Assembly: GCA_902766115.1 (NCBI GenBank)
Contig: CACXCL010000105.1
Coordinates: forward strand, 1 to 11,958
Direction: 5' to 3'
Length of the DNA: 11,958 nucleotides
Origin: an uncultured Ruminococcus sp.
GTDB taxonomy: Bacteria; Bacillota; Clostridia; Oscillospirales; CAG-272
Shown: piece after piece, positions 1 to 6,073 of the stretch
Layout: each line of letters opens with the position of its first letter
How positions within the stretch are numbered: position 1 is the stretch's first letter
The notes under the pieces: generated by a model
Database searches by the model: none
Seen by the model: only the letters and a program-made list of their open reading frames with translations
Told to the model about the DNA's origin: nothing
Position numbers and translations under genes: made by a program

Positions 1-267
1 AAAATCCGCCCTCCACTCCGTCGCGGGACTCCCCTCCTTGCGGTAGAGGACCGTCACCGCCATGGCGCGGGTCATTGTGCCGGCGGGGTCGAATTTTCCG
101 CCGCCCACGCCGTCCATGTACTTCATCTCATAGGCGTATTCGATGGATTTTCTGCTCCAGCGGGTCTCCTTCACGTCGGTGAAGGGAAAATCCGCCGCGG
201 ACGACGCCGCCGCGAGCGCGCCGAGCAGCATCGACAGGGTGAGAACGAAAATTATTATTCTTTTCAT
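1..267 (-). CDS. SLH-domain secreted protein, 5' part only
   Basis: Reading the minus strand from ATG at 267 gives 89 open codons that run off the left edge, so the C-terminal part is missing. Residues 1-25 form a signal peptide: MKR, then a hydrophobic stretch with ALAAASSAA before the likely cleavage site. Residues 27-80 match an S-layer homology repeat: FTDVKETRWSRKSIEYAY, then a YMDGVGGGKFDP segment and TMTRAMAVTVLYRKEG. SLH repeats are known to anchor proteins to pyruvylated secondary cell-wall polymer, so this is probably a wall-attached surface protein. It may carry further SLH repeats or another domain outside the window. An AAAGGA ribosome binding site lies upstream at 278-283, rather far (about 10 bases) from the ATG. 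It is transcribed divergently from the gene at 444. The SLH call is firm; the full function cannot be told. Confidence 0.85.
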   Translation of the reverse strand, partial: MKRIIIFVLTLSMLLGALAAASSAADFPFTDVKETRWSRKSIEYAYEMKYMDGVGGGKFDPAGTMTRAMAVTVLYRKEGSPATEWRADF

Positions 268-301
268 ATGACTGCCGTCCTTTCGTGTGTTCCTTTACTC
301 T

Positions 302-330
302 ATCCTACCAAAAAAAGAGGCGCATGTCAA
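302..330 (-). promoter_or_regulatory. sigma-A promoter of the SLH gene
   Basis: On the minus strand TTGACA (330-325) is followed by exactly 17 bases and TAGGAT (307-302). The -35 is perfect and the -10 is acceptable. It lies about 35 bases upstream of the SLH start codon. Confidence 0.7.
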
Positions 331-334
331 GAAG

Positions 335-355
335 ATACGGCGTGCCGTATTTTTT
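335..355 (+). repeat. inverted repeat with T-run between divergent promoters
   Basis: ATACGGC (335-341) and GCCGTAT (344-350) are perfect arms around GT, followed by five T residues at 351-355. In the plus direction this has the form of a small intrinsic terminator, but no plus-strand gene lies upstream of it. It sits just upstream of the SLH -35 box and about 50 bases before the promoter of the gene at 444, so an operator role is equally possible. Confidence 0.4.
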
Positions 356-385
356 AAAAAAAAATGAATTTTCCGTCTTCCCCTC

Positions 386-414
386 TTTATTATTCGTCCG
401 ATTTTTGCTATACT
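386..414 (+). promoter_or_regulatory. extended -10 promoter of the 444-2973 operon
   Basis: TGC TATACT at 406-414 is an extended -10 element (-10 hexamer 409-414). The region 17 bases upstream (TTTATT, 386-391) is a poor -35, which is usual for extended -10 promoters. It lies 30 bases before the ATG at 444. Confidence 0.55.
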
Positions 415-443
415 GTTCATATATCGGAAAAGGAGACGCGCCG

Positions 444-977
444 ATGGATGGAAAAAGCACGGCGGAATTGATCGACGATCAGACGTCGCGGGCCGTCTGC
501 GACATCCCCTGGGGAAAACGCGGCAACACCGGCGACAACGGATGCGGCTGGATCGCCGCCTACAACGTGACCGCCGCTCTCCTCGGAAAGACGAGCCGCG
601 AGGACGTGACGGACGCCATTGCCCGCCTCGGAGGGGTGTGGTTCTCCGGCCGTTTCGGCACCAGGCCCCGTGGAATAACGAAGTATCTCCGCTCCCGCTT
701 CGGAAAAGTGAAGACGGCGGGACCGTTCCTCGGCAGGTGGCGCAAAAAGAGCCGCGGCGCCCGGGCGGTGATCGTCCTGTTCCAGCATAAAGGGCTCTTC
801 TCGCCGCTCCACTACGTCTCGGGGATCGGGGAGGGACCCGGCAAATTCCGGTTTTACAACGACGACGGATACTCCTCCCGGTTCGGGGAGGACCCCGTCA
901 CCATGGATGAATTCTGCGGTCTTATGAAAAAAGAGGGGCGCAAGCCCCTGATGCTCTGGGCGGTGGCAGAAGACTGA
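444..977 (+). CDS. C39-like cysteine peptidase-type protein
   Basis: A 177-residue protein. The start at 444 is chosen over an in-frame ATG at 285 because AAAGGAG (429-435) precedes it at normal distance and a promoter lies just upstream; the longer version would start inside the intergenic region. The pattern fits papain-fold C39-like proteins: Cys34 in DNGCGWIAAYNV at the start of a helix, His123 in LHYVSGIG, and an N/D cluster at 139-141 (FYNDDG) that could supply the third residue. No signal peptide or membrane segment is seen, so it is probably cytoplasmic unless exported by another route. It could be a true peptidase, a peptide-isopeptide hydrolase or an inactive relative; the substrate is unknown. 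It is the first gene of an apparent operon: the YgjV-like gene follows after 35 bases with no terminator. The fold is likely, the activity is an inference. Confidence 0.65.
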   Translation: MDGKSTAELIDDQTSRAVCDIPWGKRGNTGDNGCGWIAAYNVTAALLGKTSREDVTDAIARLGGVWFSGRFGTRPRGITKYLRSRFGKVKTAGPFLGRWRKKSRGARAVIVLFQHKGLFSPLHYVSGIGEGPGKFRFYNDDGYSSRFGEDPVTMDEFCGLMKKEGRKPLMLWAVAED

Positions 978-1012
978 ACCGTCTGCATTTTCAGAAACAA
1001 GACGGAGACAAT

Positions 1013-1561
1013 ATGGACCCTTCAACAGTTAGATTGATCATCGGTCAGACGTTCGGAGTCCTCGCCGTGATCCTCGGCTTCGTAACTTATCAGCTCAAAA
1101 CGTCGAAAGCGGTGATGTACACCCAGTCGGCGGTGGCTCTCGCCTTCATCGCACACTACGCGCTGATCGGAGCTTATTCCGGATGCGCCCTCAACGCCGT
1201 ATGCTGCGTGCGCAACTTCGTATACGCCAAGCGCGACGTGAAGGCGCTGGACCATCCCGTGATCCCCGTGATATTCGCGGCGATAATGGCGGCGCTGGGC
1301 GCGCTGTCCTGGCAGGGATGGCCGTCTCTGTTCGTGATCGCGGGACTTATCATCAATTCCTTCGGCATGAGATTCCGGAATCCGCAGAATATCAGGCGCA
1401 CCATCCTTATCAGCTCGCCGCTGGTCATAGTTTACGACGCTATCTACCGCTCATACGGCGGGGTCATATACGAATCTGTCGCCATCGCGTCCTCCGTCAT
1501 CGGCCTGATCCGGTACGGAAGGGACGGAAAGAATACGGGAAAGGGGACGTCCGGAACATGA
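1013..1561 (+). CDS. YgjV-family inner membrane protein
   Basis: A 182-residue hydrophobic protein resembling the YgjV family (bacterial inner membrane protein, function unknown). About six to seven hydrophobic stretches are visible, roughly 6-26, 38-57, 58-70, 82-99, 104-118, 130-144 and 149-166. They are separated by short polar turns such as YQLKTSKAV near 26-34 and CVRNFVYAKRDVK near 65-77, which are typical of this family. The C-terminal tail (168-182) is hydrophilic and rich in G, K and T. The start is supported by GGAG at 1004-1007. It is the middle gene of an operon: 35 bases after the C39-like gene, and its TGA stop overlaps the ATG of the CotH gene (ATGA, 1558-1561), suggesting translational coupling. 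The family assignment is fairly sure; no biochemical role can be assigned. Confidence 0.8.
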   Translation: MDPSTVRLIIGQTFGVLAVILGFVTYQLKTSKAVMYTQSAVALAFIAHYALIGAYSGCALNAVCCVRNFVYAKRDVKALDHPVIPVIFAAIMAALGALSWQGWPSLFVIAGLIINSFGMRFRNPQNIRRTILISSPLVIVYDAIYRSYGGVIYESVAIASSVIGLIRYGRDGKNTGKGTSGT

Positions 1562-2973
1562 GAAACGGACATTTTGACGGCATTGCCCGGACGGCGGCCG
1601 CTCTTCTTATCGCGGCGCTGACGCTGCCGCTCGCCCTTTCCGGCTGTCTGAAAAGCCACGCCGGGACGGGAGACGGTCCCCGGGCTGAGCCCGCGACGGG
1701 GAATCCCTCGGCTCTGTTCGAGCCCGCGATGAAGGGGGACGTTCTGCCGACGCTCACCGTCACCACGGACAACGGGCTGCCGGTCAGGACGACCAGCGAC
1801 AAGGCTGTCACCGTGTCGCTCTCCGGCGCGTACTACGGCGAATACGATTTCGAGGACCTCCACGGCGTGATAAAATGCCGGGGCAATTCCACCCTGCGGC
1901 TTGACAAGAAGTCCTACCGGCTGAAATTCGACAAGAAGATCAACCTGCTGGGACAGGGGAGAGGAAAGGCGAAGAGCTGGGTGCTCCTGGCAGAGCACGG
2001 CGACGAATCCCTGCTCCGCAACCACGTGGCGTTCGCCATGGCGCAAAGGCTCGACGCGATAGATTTCGTCACGTCCTCCTCATACGTCCGGCTGACCCTC
2101 AACGGGGAGGACATGGGAGTGTACCACCTGGTCGAACAACACCAGGCGGGAAAGCACCGGGTACAGGTCTACGAGGACCCCGAAGAGGTGGACACCGATT
2201 ATTTCATCGAATGGGACGCCTGGCAGAAGGGCGACGTGATCAATCCTCCGGACGGCTTCACGCTGGGGAGCAAGGAATTCGTGGTCAGGAACGAGACCAT
2301 GAACATGAAAAAGTTTATGTTCGTCTTCAGGACGTTCAACGAGATAGACAGGGCGATCCGTTCCGGCGACAGGGAGGAGATCGAAAAGCTCATCGACCTG
2401 CCGTCCTTCGTGGACATGTACCTCCTTCACGAGATAACAATGAACGTGGACGTAGGGTGGTCGTCGTTCTTTCTCGTGAAAAAGGCGGGAGGCAAGCTGT
2501 ACTGCGACTGCCCGTGGGACTTCGACCTGGCTCTCGGCAACGATCCGCGTGTGTACGGCGGCGAGCCGGAGGGGCTGTACGTGGGCGACCCGGAGACCCT
2601 TTTCGGCGGCAGGGAACGCGGGAATCCCAACGAGTGGTTCATCTACCTTATGATGGAGGATTGGTTCGTCGACATGGTGGTCGACAGGTGGGCAGAGGTG
2701 AAGGACAGCCTGCGGGAGGCGGCGATCGGCGAGATCGACAGGATCTACTCCGTGTTCGGAGATCAGATGGCGTCGAACTTCGACGTGTGGCCTGTCCTTG
2801 GGACGCGCGTCCTTCAGGAACCGTCGAAGATCGTGCGCCTCAAAACGTACAAGGAGCACGTGGACTACCTCCGCGACTGGCTCGAGAGGAGGTTCGACTG
2901 GCTGGACGGGTATTATTCCGATCCGGAAACGAGATATAAGTCCACGGAGTGGAAGGACCGAGCGGGCAAATAA
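1558..2973 (+). CDS. CotH-kinase-family lipoprotein
   Basis: A 471-residue protein starting at the ATG that overlaps the previous stop codon. An in-frame extension back to 1183 only shadows the YgjV gene and is rejected. Residues 1-29 are a lipoprotein signal peptide ending in a lipobox (ALSG-Cys30), so the protein should be tethered outside the membrane. The CotH fold is recognised by IKCRGNSTLR (105-114), KKSYRLKFDKKINLLG (117-132), WVLLAEHGDESLLRNHVAF (141-159), a VRLTLNGEDMGVYHLVEQ block (177-194), and the acidic motif PWDFDLALGND (319-329), which matches the metal-binding PWDxD region of this family. CotH of Bacillus spores is an atypical protein kinase; other members occur on bacterial surfaces and in fungi, often with unknown substrates. 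As a lipoprotein in a non-spore context it may phosphorylate or otherwise modify a surface partner. Family assignment is strong, activity inferred. Confidence 0.88.
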   Translation: MRNGHFDGIARTAAALLIAALTLPLALSGCLKSHAGTGDGPRAEPATGNPSALFEPAMKGDVLPTLTVTTDNGLPVRTTSDKAVTVSLSGAYYGEYDFEDLHGVIKCRGNSTLRLDKKSYRLKFDKKINLLGQGRGKAKSWVLLAEHGDESLLRNHVAFAMAQRLDAIDFVTSSSYVRLTLNGEDMGVYHLVEQHQAGKHRVQVYEDPEEVDTDYFIEWDAWQKGDVINPPDGFTLGSKEFVVRNETMNMKKFMFVFRTFNEIDRAIRSGDREEIEKLIDLPSFVDMYLLHEITMNVDVGWSSFFLVKKAGGKLYCDCPWDFDLALGNDPRVYGGEPEGLYVGDPETLFGGRERGNPNEWFIYLMMEDWFVDMVVDRWAEVKDSLREAAIGEIDRIYSVFGDQMASNFDVWPVLGTRVLQEPSKIVRLKTYKEHVDYLRDWLERRFDWLDGYYSDPETRYKSTEWKDRAGK

Positions 2974-2984
2974 AAAACGAGGCG

Positions 2985-3113
2985 GCGATATTTGCCCCTT
3001 TCGGCGCTTCAGCGCCGAAAGAAAGCAAATATCATATCGCGTCGAGCGAAGCGAGACGGATCGCGACCGCGAAGCGGTTATATCGCATTTTGCCGTCAGG
3101 CAAAATATATCGC
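2985..3113. repeat. modular hairpin array with ATATCGC linkers
   Basis: Four hairpins lie side by side. H1 (2987-3033) has an outer 9-bp stem GATATTTGC/GCAAATATC and an inner 9-bp stem TTTCGGCGC/GCGCCGAAA around TTCA. H2 (3041-3057) is GTC-GAGCGAAGCGA-GAC, with two G/A mismatches inside the stem and a GAA loop. H3 (3066-3078) is ACCGC-GAA-GCGGT. H4 (3087-3106) is ATTTTGCC-GTCA-GGCAAAAT. The linkers are ATATCGC at 3034-3040, 3080-3086 and 3107-3113, and GGATCGC at 3058-3064. The reverse complement GCGATAT stands at 2985-2991, so the ends can close the whole array. No open reading frame is convincing here. This accounts for most of the gap between the CotH gene and the phosphatase gene. Confidence 0.75.
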
Positions 3114-3160
3114 TTTACGGAATCTGCAGTACCATTTCCCCTCCTCACCCCATATGCGAC

Positions 3161-3209
3161 AAAAAGCCGGCTGAAGTAAGGAACGATCCTCACTTCAGCC
3201 GGTTTTTTC
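3161..3209. terminator. bidirectional intrinsic terminator
   Basis: CCGGCTGAAGT (3167-3177) pairs perfectly with ACTTCAGCCGG (3192-3202). Five A residues precede it and a run of T follows (3203-3208), so it works on either strand. It separates the convergent CotH operon (plus) and the phosphatase gene (minus). Confidence 0.9.
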
Positions 3210-3249
3210 ACTCTTCTTTTTGTCCGCTGATCTTGACAAGCTTCCTTTT

Positions 3250-4347
3250 CTATACGATCATATATCCGAGGAATCGCTCTATTTTCTCCTTTTTCACGCC
3301 GATGGCGATAAGATGAGCCTTTATCATCTCGCTCATGACGCCGCCCGCCTCCGGATACATTCTGTCAAGTTCCGCGAGAAACTCCTCCCGGTAGCCGTGG
3401 AGCGTCCAGTTTCGCTTGTCGTAGCACGACAGCGACGTGACGCTGAAATTGAACTTTATCACTTCCTTCGGAAGTCCCAGCAGGCAATCCAGGTACGTTC
3501 CCACGGTGCCGGTGCGGTCCGCGCCCGCGTAGCAGTGGAAATACAGCGGATAGTTGTCGGGATCGAGGACCACTTCCATCACGTCCCGCATTTTCTCCGC
3601 CCACTCTCCCGAGAGGGTGCGCCCCCAGGATTCGCAGGGTCTCAGGACGTATCTCACGCCTTCCCAGTCCCCGGTGCGCACGTCACGGCCCTCTGCCTCC
3701 GCCCGGAGGTCCAGATCCGTTCTTATCCCCAGCTCCCGGATGAAGGTGCGCCTGCCCCGGTCAGTGAGCCGGTGATCGCGGACCTCGTCGTCCTCCAGCT
3801 CCACGCCGCGGTAGACGGCGCCCTGTCTGACGAGCCCGCCGCTCTCGGTGCGCCCGCCTCCGATGTCGCGCACGTTGGAGCCGCCGTCGAGAAACACCGC
3901 CCGCACCTGGTCGGCGGCGGTGAAGAACGACATGCTGTCGCTCGTGCTTCCGTCGTCGGCGACGACGCGCCAGAAGTACTCTCTCCCGTTTTTGAAATTC
4001 GTCACGGGACAGCAGAACGCCCCGTTCTCTCCCGCCATGGCGAAGATTCGCCCCGCCGTGACGGGCGCCGGAGAGGAAAAGTCCGCGTCCTCCGATATCT
4101 CAAGGTCCATGAGCCGCGCCGGATCGTCGCATTCCCATCTGAAATACAGCACCGCCGGATGGCTCAGATTCGCCTTGGATTTATTGTAGAACGGGTTTTC
4201 CTCCCCGTCGGGGATCCAGTCGTTCACGGACTCGTCGTCCGGATGCAGGTCCATCAGCCCCGCCCTCTGGCGGCGTATGAATTCGCGGAACGCGGGCGTG
4301 AGGAAGGATATCTCCGCCCCGTTTGCGGGAAAAATCGTTTTTATCAT
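3250..4347 (-). CDS. CX5R tyrosine-type phosphatase with N-terminal Fn3-like region
   Basis: A 365-residue protein. The C-terminal half is a protein-tyrosine-phosphatase-like domain of the Y_phosphatase3 type: SNVRDIGG (157-164), typical of that family, a helix-rich middle with LGIRTDLDLR (206-215), and the P-loop HCYAGADRTGT (271-281) with catalytic Cys272 and Arg278. These enzymes hydrolyse phosphotyrosine or phosphoinositide-type substrates. Residues about 60-145 look like an Fn3-type beta sandwich (AVLYFRWECDDP and then GREYFWRVVADDG ending in SMSFFTA), probably for binding a partner or glycan. No signal peptide is seen, although the Fn3-like region would be at home outside the cell. The start is supported by GAGGTGAC at 4360-4353. 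It is monocistronic, convergent with the CotH gene and divergent from the first solute-binding gene. Catalytic assignment is strong; the substrate is unknown. Confidence 0.87.
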   Translation of the reverse strand: MIKTIFPANGAEISFLTPAFREFIRRQRAGLMDLHPDDESVNDWIPDGEENPFYNKSKANLSHPAVLYFRWECDDPARLMDLEISEDADFSSPAPVTAGRIFAMAGENGAFCCPVTNFKNGREYFWRVVADDGSTSDSMSFFTAADQVRAVFLDGGSNVRDIGGGRTESGGLVRQGAVYRGVELEDDEVRDHRLTDRGRRTFIRELGIRTDLDLRAEAEGRDVRTGDWEGVRYVLRPCESWGRTLSGEWAEKMRDVMEVVLDPDNYPLYFHCYAGADRTGTVGTYLDCLLGLPKEVIKFNFSVTSLSCYDKRNWTLHGYREEFLAELDRMYPEAGGVMSEMIKAHLIAIGVKKEKIERFLGYMIV

Positions 4348-4379
4348 TGCGTGTCACCTCGTTTGCTTCCGTTCACCTA

Positions 4380-4408
4380 ATTATAGCAGACGCGGTTATG
4401 TTTTTCAA
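4380..4408 (-). promoter_or_regulatory. sigma-A promoter of the phosphatase gene
   Basis: On the minus strand TTGAAA (4408-4403), 17 bases, then TATAAT (4385-4380) preceded by TGC (extended -10). It sits 32 bases upstream of the start codon. Confidence 0.85.
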
Positions 4409-4431
4409 CCTCCTCCGTCCGATAAAAACAG

Positions 4432-4460
4432 TTGCATCGGCGGATCGCGTATGATATAAT
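4432..4460 (+). promoter_or_regulatory. sigma-A promoter of the first solute-binding gene
   Basis: TTGCAT (4432-4437), 17 bases, TATAAT (4455-4460). A seven-base direct repeat TAATCAA (4457-4463 and 4468-4474) overlaps the -10 box and the predicted transcription start. A strong AAGGAGGAGG ribosome binding site (4478-4487) follows. Confidence 0.85.
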
Positions 4461-4491
4461 CAAGACGTAATCAAAACAAGGAGGAGGAACC

Positions 4492-5982
4492 ATGAAGAAC
4501 AGGCTCTTGCCGCTGCTTTTCGCGCTCTTTTTTACGGCGTCCGCCCTCGTCGGATGCTCAAAGGCCGACCATCACCACACAATACCCGGGATGCAAAACG
4601 AAAACAGCCCCGTGACCGAGGAGGAACGTTCCGTCAAGGATTACGTTCTGAAGCTCTCCGAGGGAGCGTCCTACGAAGGGAAGACGTTCGCCTACATGGG
4701 CGGCAGGGACGAAAACTTCCCGACCAAAGAGGAGGAGACCGGCGATATCCGTTCGGACGCGCTTTTCAAGAGGCAGAGAGACATCGAGGATATCTACGGC
4801 ATCGAATGGGAGAATATCCTTGTGGACGGCAGCGACGACGCGGCGGATCAGATGATAAACGAGGTGATGGCGGGCGGCGACTCGTACGACCTTGTCAACG
4901 GATACGTCAGATCGGTGGGCAGACCCACCCTGAACGCCCGCGTGCTCATGGACGTGCAGGAGCTGGATCATCTGGATCTCGACAGGGAGTGGTGGAACCA
5001 GGCGATGTGGGACTCCTACGCGCTGGACGGCAAGCTGTTTTTCCTGCTCGGTCCCATAAACGTGTGCCACTATTCCGATTCTCATATCGTGATATTCAAC
5101 AAATCCGTCACGGAGATGTACGGAATCGAGGATAGCGATCTCTATGATTCCGTAAAAGACGGCTCCTGGACCATCGACAAGATGTTCGAGGTGGCGAGCG
5201 CCATCCCCGAGAACTCCTCCGGAACCGGCACCTATCGGTATATCAACCCCTGCGGACGGGCTTTCCTCTACGCCGCGGGCTACTCCATTACGAAATACGA
5301 CGAGGACGGATCCCCGTACGTCGAAGAGAAGCTTCCGAGGGAGTTTTCCGATCTGTCCGACAAGATGGTACCCGTGTTCACCGACGCCTCTCAGACCGCC
5401 TTTGCAAACGAGCGTAAGCACGAGAACATGGAGACAAAATTCGGAGAGAACGAGGACGAGCTCTTCGACAACGACCGGGGACTGTTCATGTTCCCGAACA
5501 CCGGCGCCGTCGAGTATATGAGGCAGTACGACGTCCCGTTCGGCATCCTCCCCATGCCTAAGCTCAGCCAGTCCCAGAAGAACTACTACTGCCTGTCCGA
5601 ATCCTTCGGCGGCGGCAGCACGGGAGCGGTGTACGTCCCGAAGACCGTCCGCGATCCCGAGATGGTGGGCAGGATCACCGAGTCCATGGCGGCGCTGTCC
5701 CAGATCTACGTCAAAGACGCGTACTACAACAAGCTGCTCAAGGGACAGGGGATCTTCGACATGGAATCCGCCGATATGCTCGACATAATTTTCGAGAGCA
5801 AGGTGTTCGACATGGCGGATTTGTACTGCGAGGGCGATCTCAACAGCCTCGGACCGTTCATCAAAGCCATCGACGACAACATGAAATACGACAACACCAA
5901 TTTCTCATCGGATTACTACGCCAACGCCAGGATCGCCAATCTGAACATCAAGCTGCTGCTGAAATCGCTGGACGAGGGCTGA
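4492..5982 (+). CDS. extracellular solute-binding lipoprotein, copy 1
   Basis: A 496-residue lipoprotein. Signal peptide 1-21 ends in the lipobox ALVG-Cys22, so the mature protein is anchored to the outer membrane face. After a short linker with a His triplet (HHH, 27-29) comes a domain typical of family-1-like (sugar-type) ABC solute-binding proteins: EVMAGGDSYDLVNGY, the aromatic REWWNQAMWDSY patch, FFLLGP, HIVIFNKS, WTIDKM and GAVYVPKTVRDPEM. Such proteins capture oligosaccharides and pass them to ABC permeases. No permease or ATPase gene lies nearby, which makes it an orphan in this window. It is followed after 87 bases by a close paralogue. By eye most positions after residue 45 are identical in the two copies. 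Its own consensus promoter and a very strong ribosome binding site suggest high expression. The ligand is unknown; rhamnosyl or other plant-glycan fragments are an inference from the neighbours. Confidence 0.85.
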   Translation: MKNRLLPLLFALFFTASALVGCSKADHHHTIPGMQNENSPVTEEERSVKDYVLKLSEGASYEGKTFAYMGGRDENFPTKEEETGDIRSDALFKRQRDIEDIYGIEWENILVDGSDDAADQMINEVMAGGDSYDLVNGYVRSVGRPTLNARVLMDVQELDHLDLDREWWNQAMWDSYALDGKLFFLLGPINVCHYSDSHIVIFNKSVTEMYGIEDSDLYDSVKDGSWTIDKMFEVASAIPENSSGTGTYRYINPCGRAFLYAAGYSITKYDEDGSPYVEEKLPREFSDLSDKMVPVFTDASQTAFANERKHENMETKFGENEDELFDNDRGLFMFPNTGAVEYMRQYDVPFGILPMPKLSQSQKNYYCLSESFGGGSTGAVYVPKTVRDPEMVGRITESMAALSQIYVKDAYYNKLLKGQGIFDMESADMLDIIFESKVFDMADLYCEGDLNSLGPFIKAIDDNMKYDNTNFSSDYYANARIANLNIKLLLKSLDEG

Positions 5983-6003
5983 TCCCGGGTTCAAAAAAAA
6001 CAA

Positions 6004-6032
6004 TTGCTTTTTCCCGTTCGGTATGTTATAAT
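6004..6032 (+). promoter_or_regulatory. sigma-A promoter of the second solute-binding gene
   Basis: TTGCTT (6004-6009), 17 bases, TATAAT (6027-6032). It lies in the 87-base gap between the paralogues; no terminator is seen in that gap, so read-through from copy 1 is also possible. Confidence 0.85.
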
Positions 6033-6061
6033 ATAATACACCTTTATCGACAGAAAGGAAA

Positions 6062-6073
6062 ATGAACGAATGA
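6062..6073 (+). other. three-codon upstream reading frame overlapping the start of copy 2
   Basis: ATG AAC GAA TGA begins 8 bases before the ATG of the second solute-binding gene and its stop overlaps that start (ATGA, 6070-6073). The AAAGGA ribosome binding site at 6054-6059 is very close to the first ATG and better placed for the second, so initiation at the short frame is probably weak. It may be chance. Confidence 0.25.

Noticed and set aside
1183..1557. N-terminal extension of the CotH gene
   Set aside because: It lies in another frame over the YgjV-like gene, and the ATG at 1558 gives a proper lipoprotein signal peptide.
2985..3113. CRISPR array
   Set aside because: The repeated unit is only seven bases, spacers are themselves hairpins of unequal length, and no cas gene is near. 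The same holds for 11578-11678.
3220..4380. 386-codon plus-strand open frame
   Set aside because: It is the antisense shadow of the phosphatase gene, which has clear catalytic motifs, its own promoter and a ribosome binding site on the other strand.
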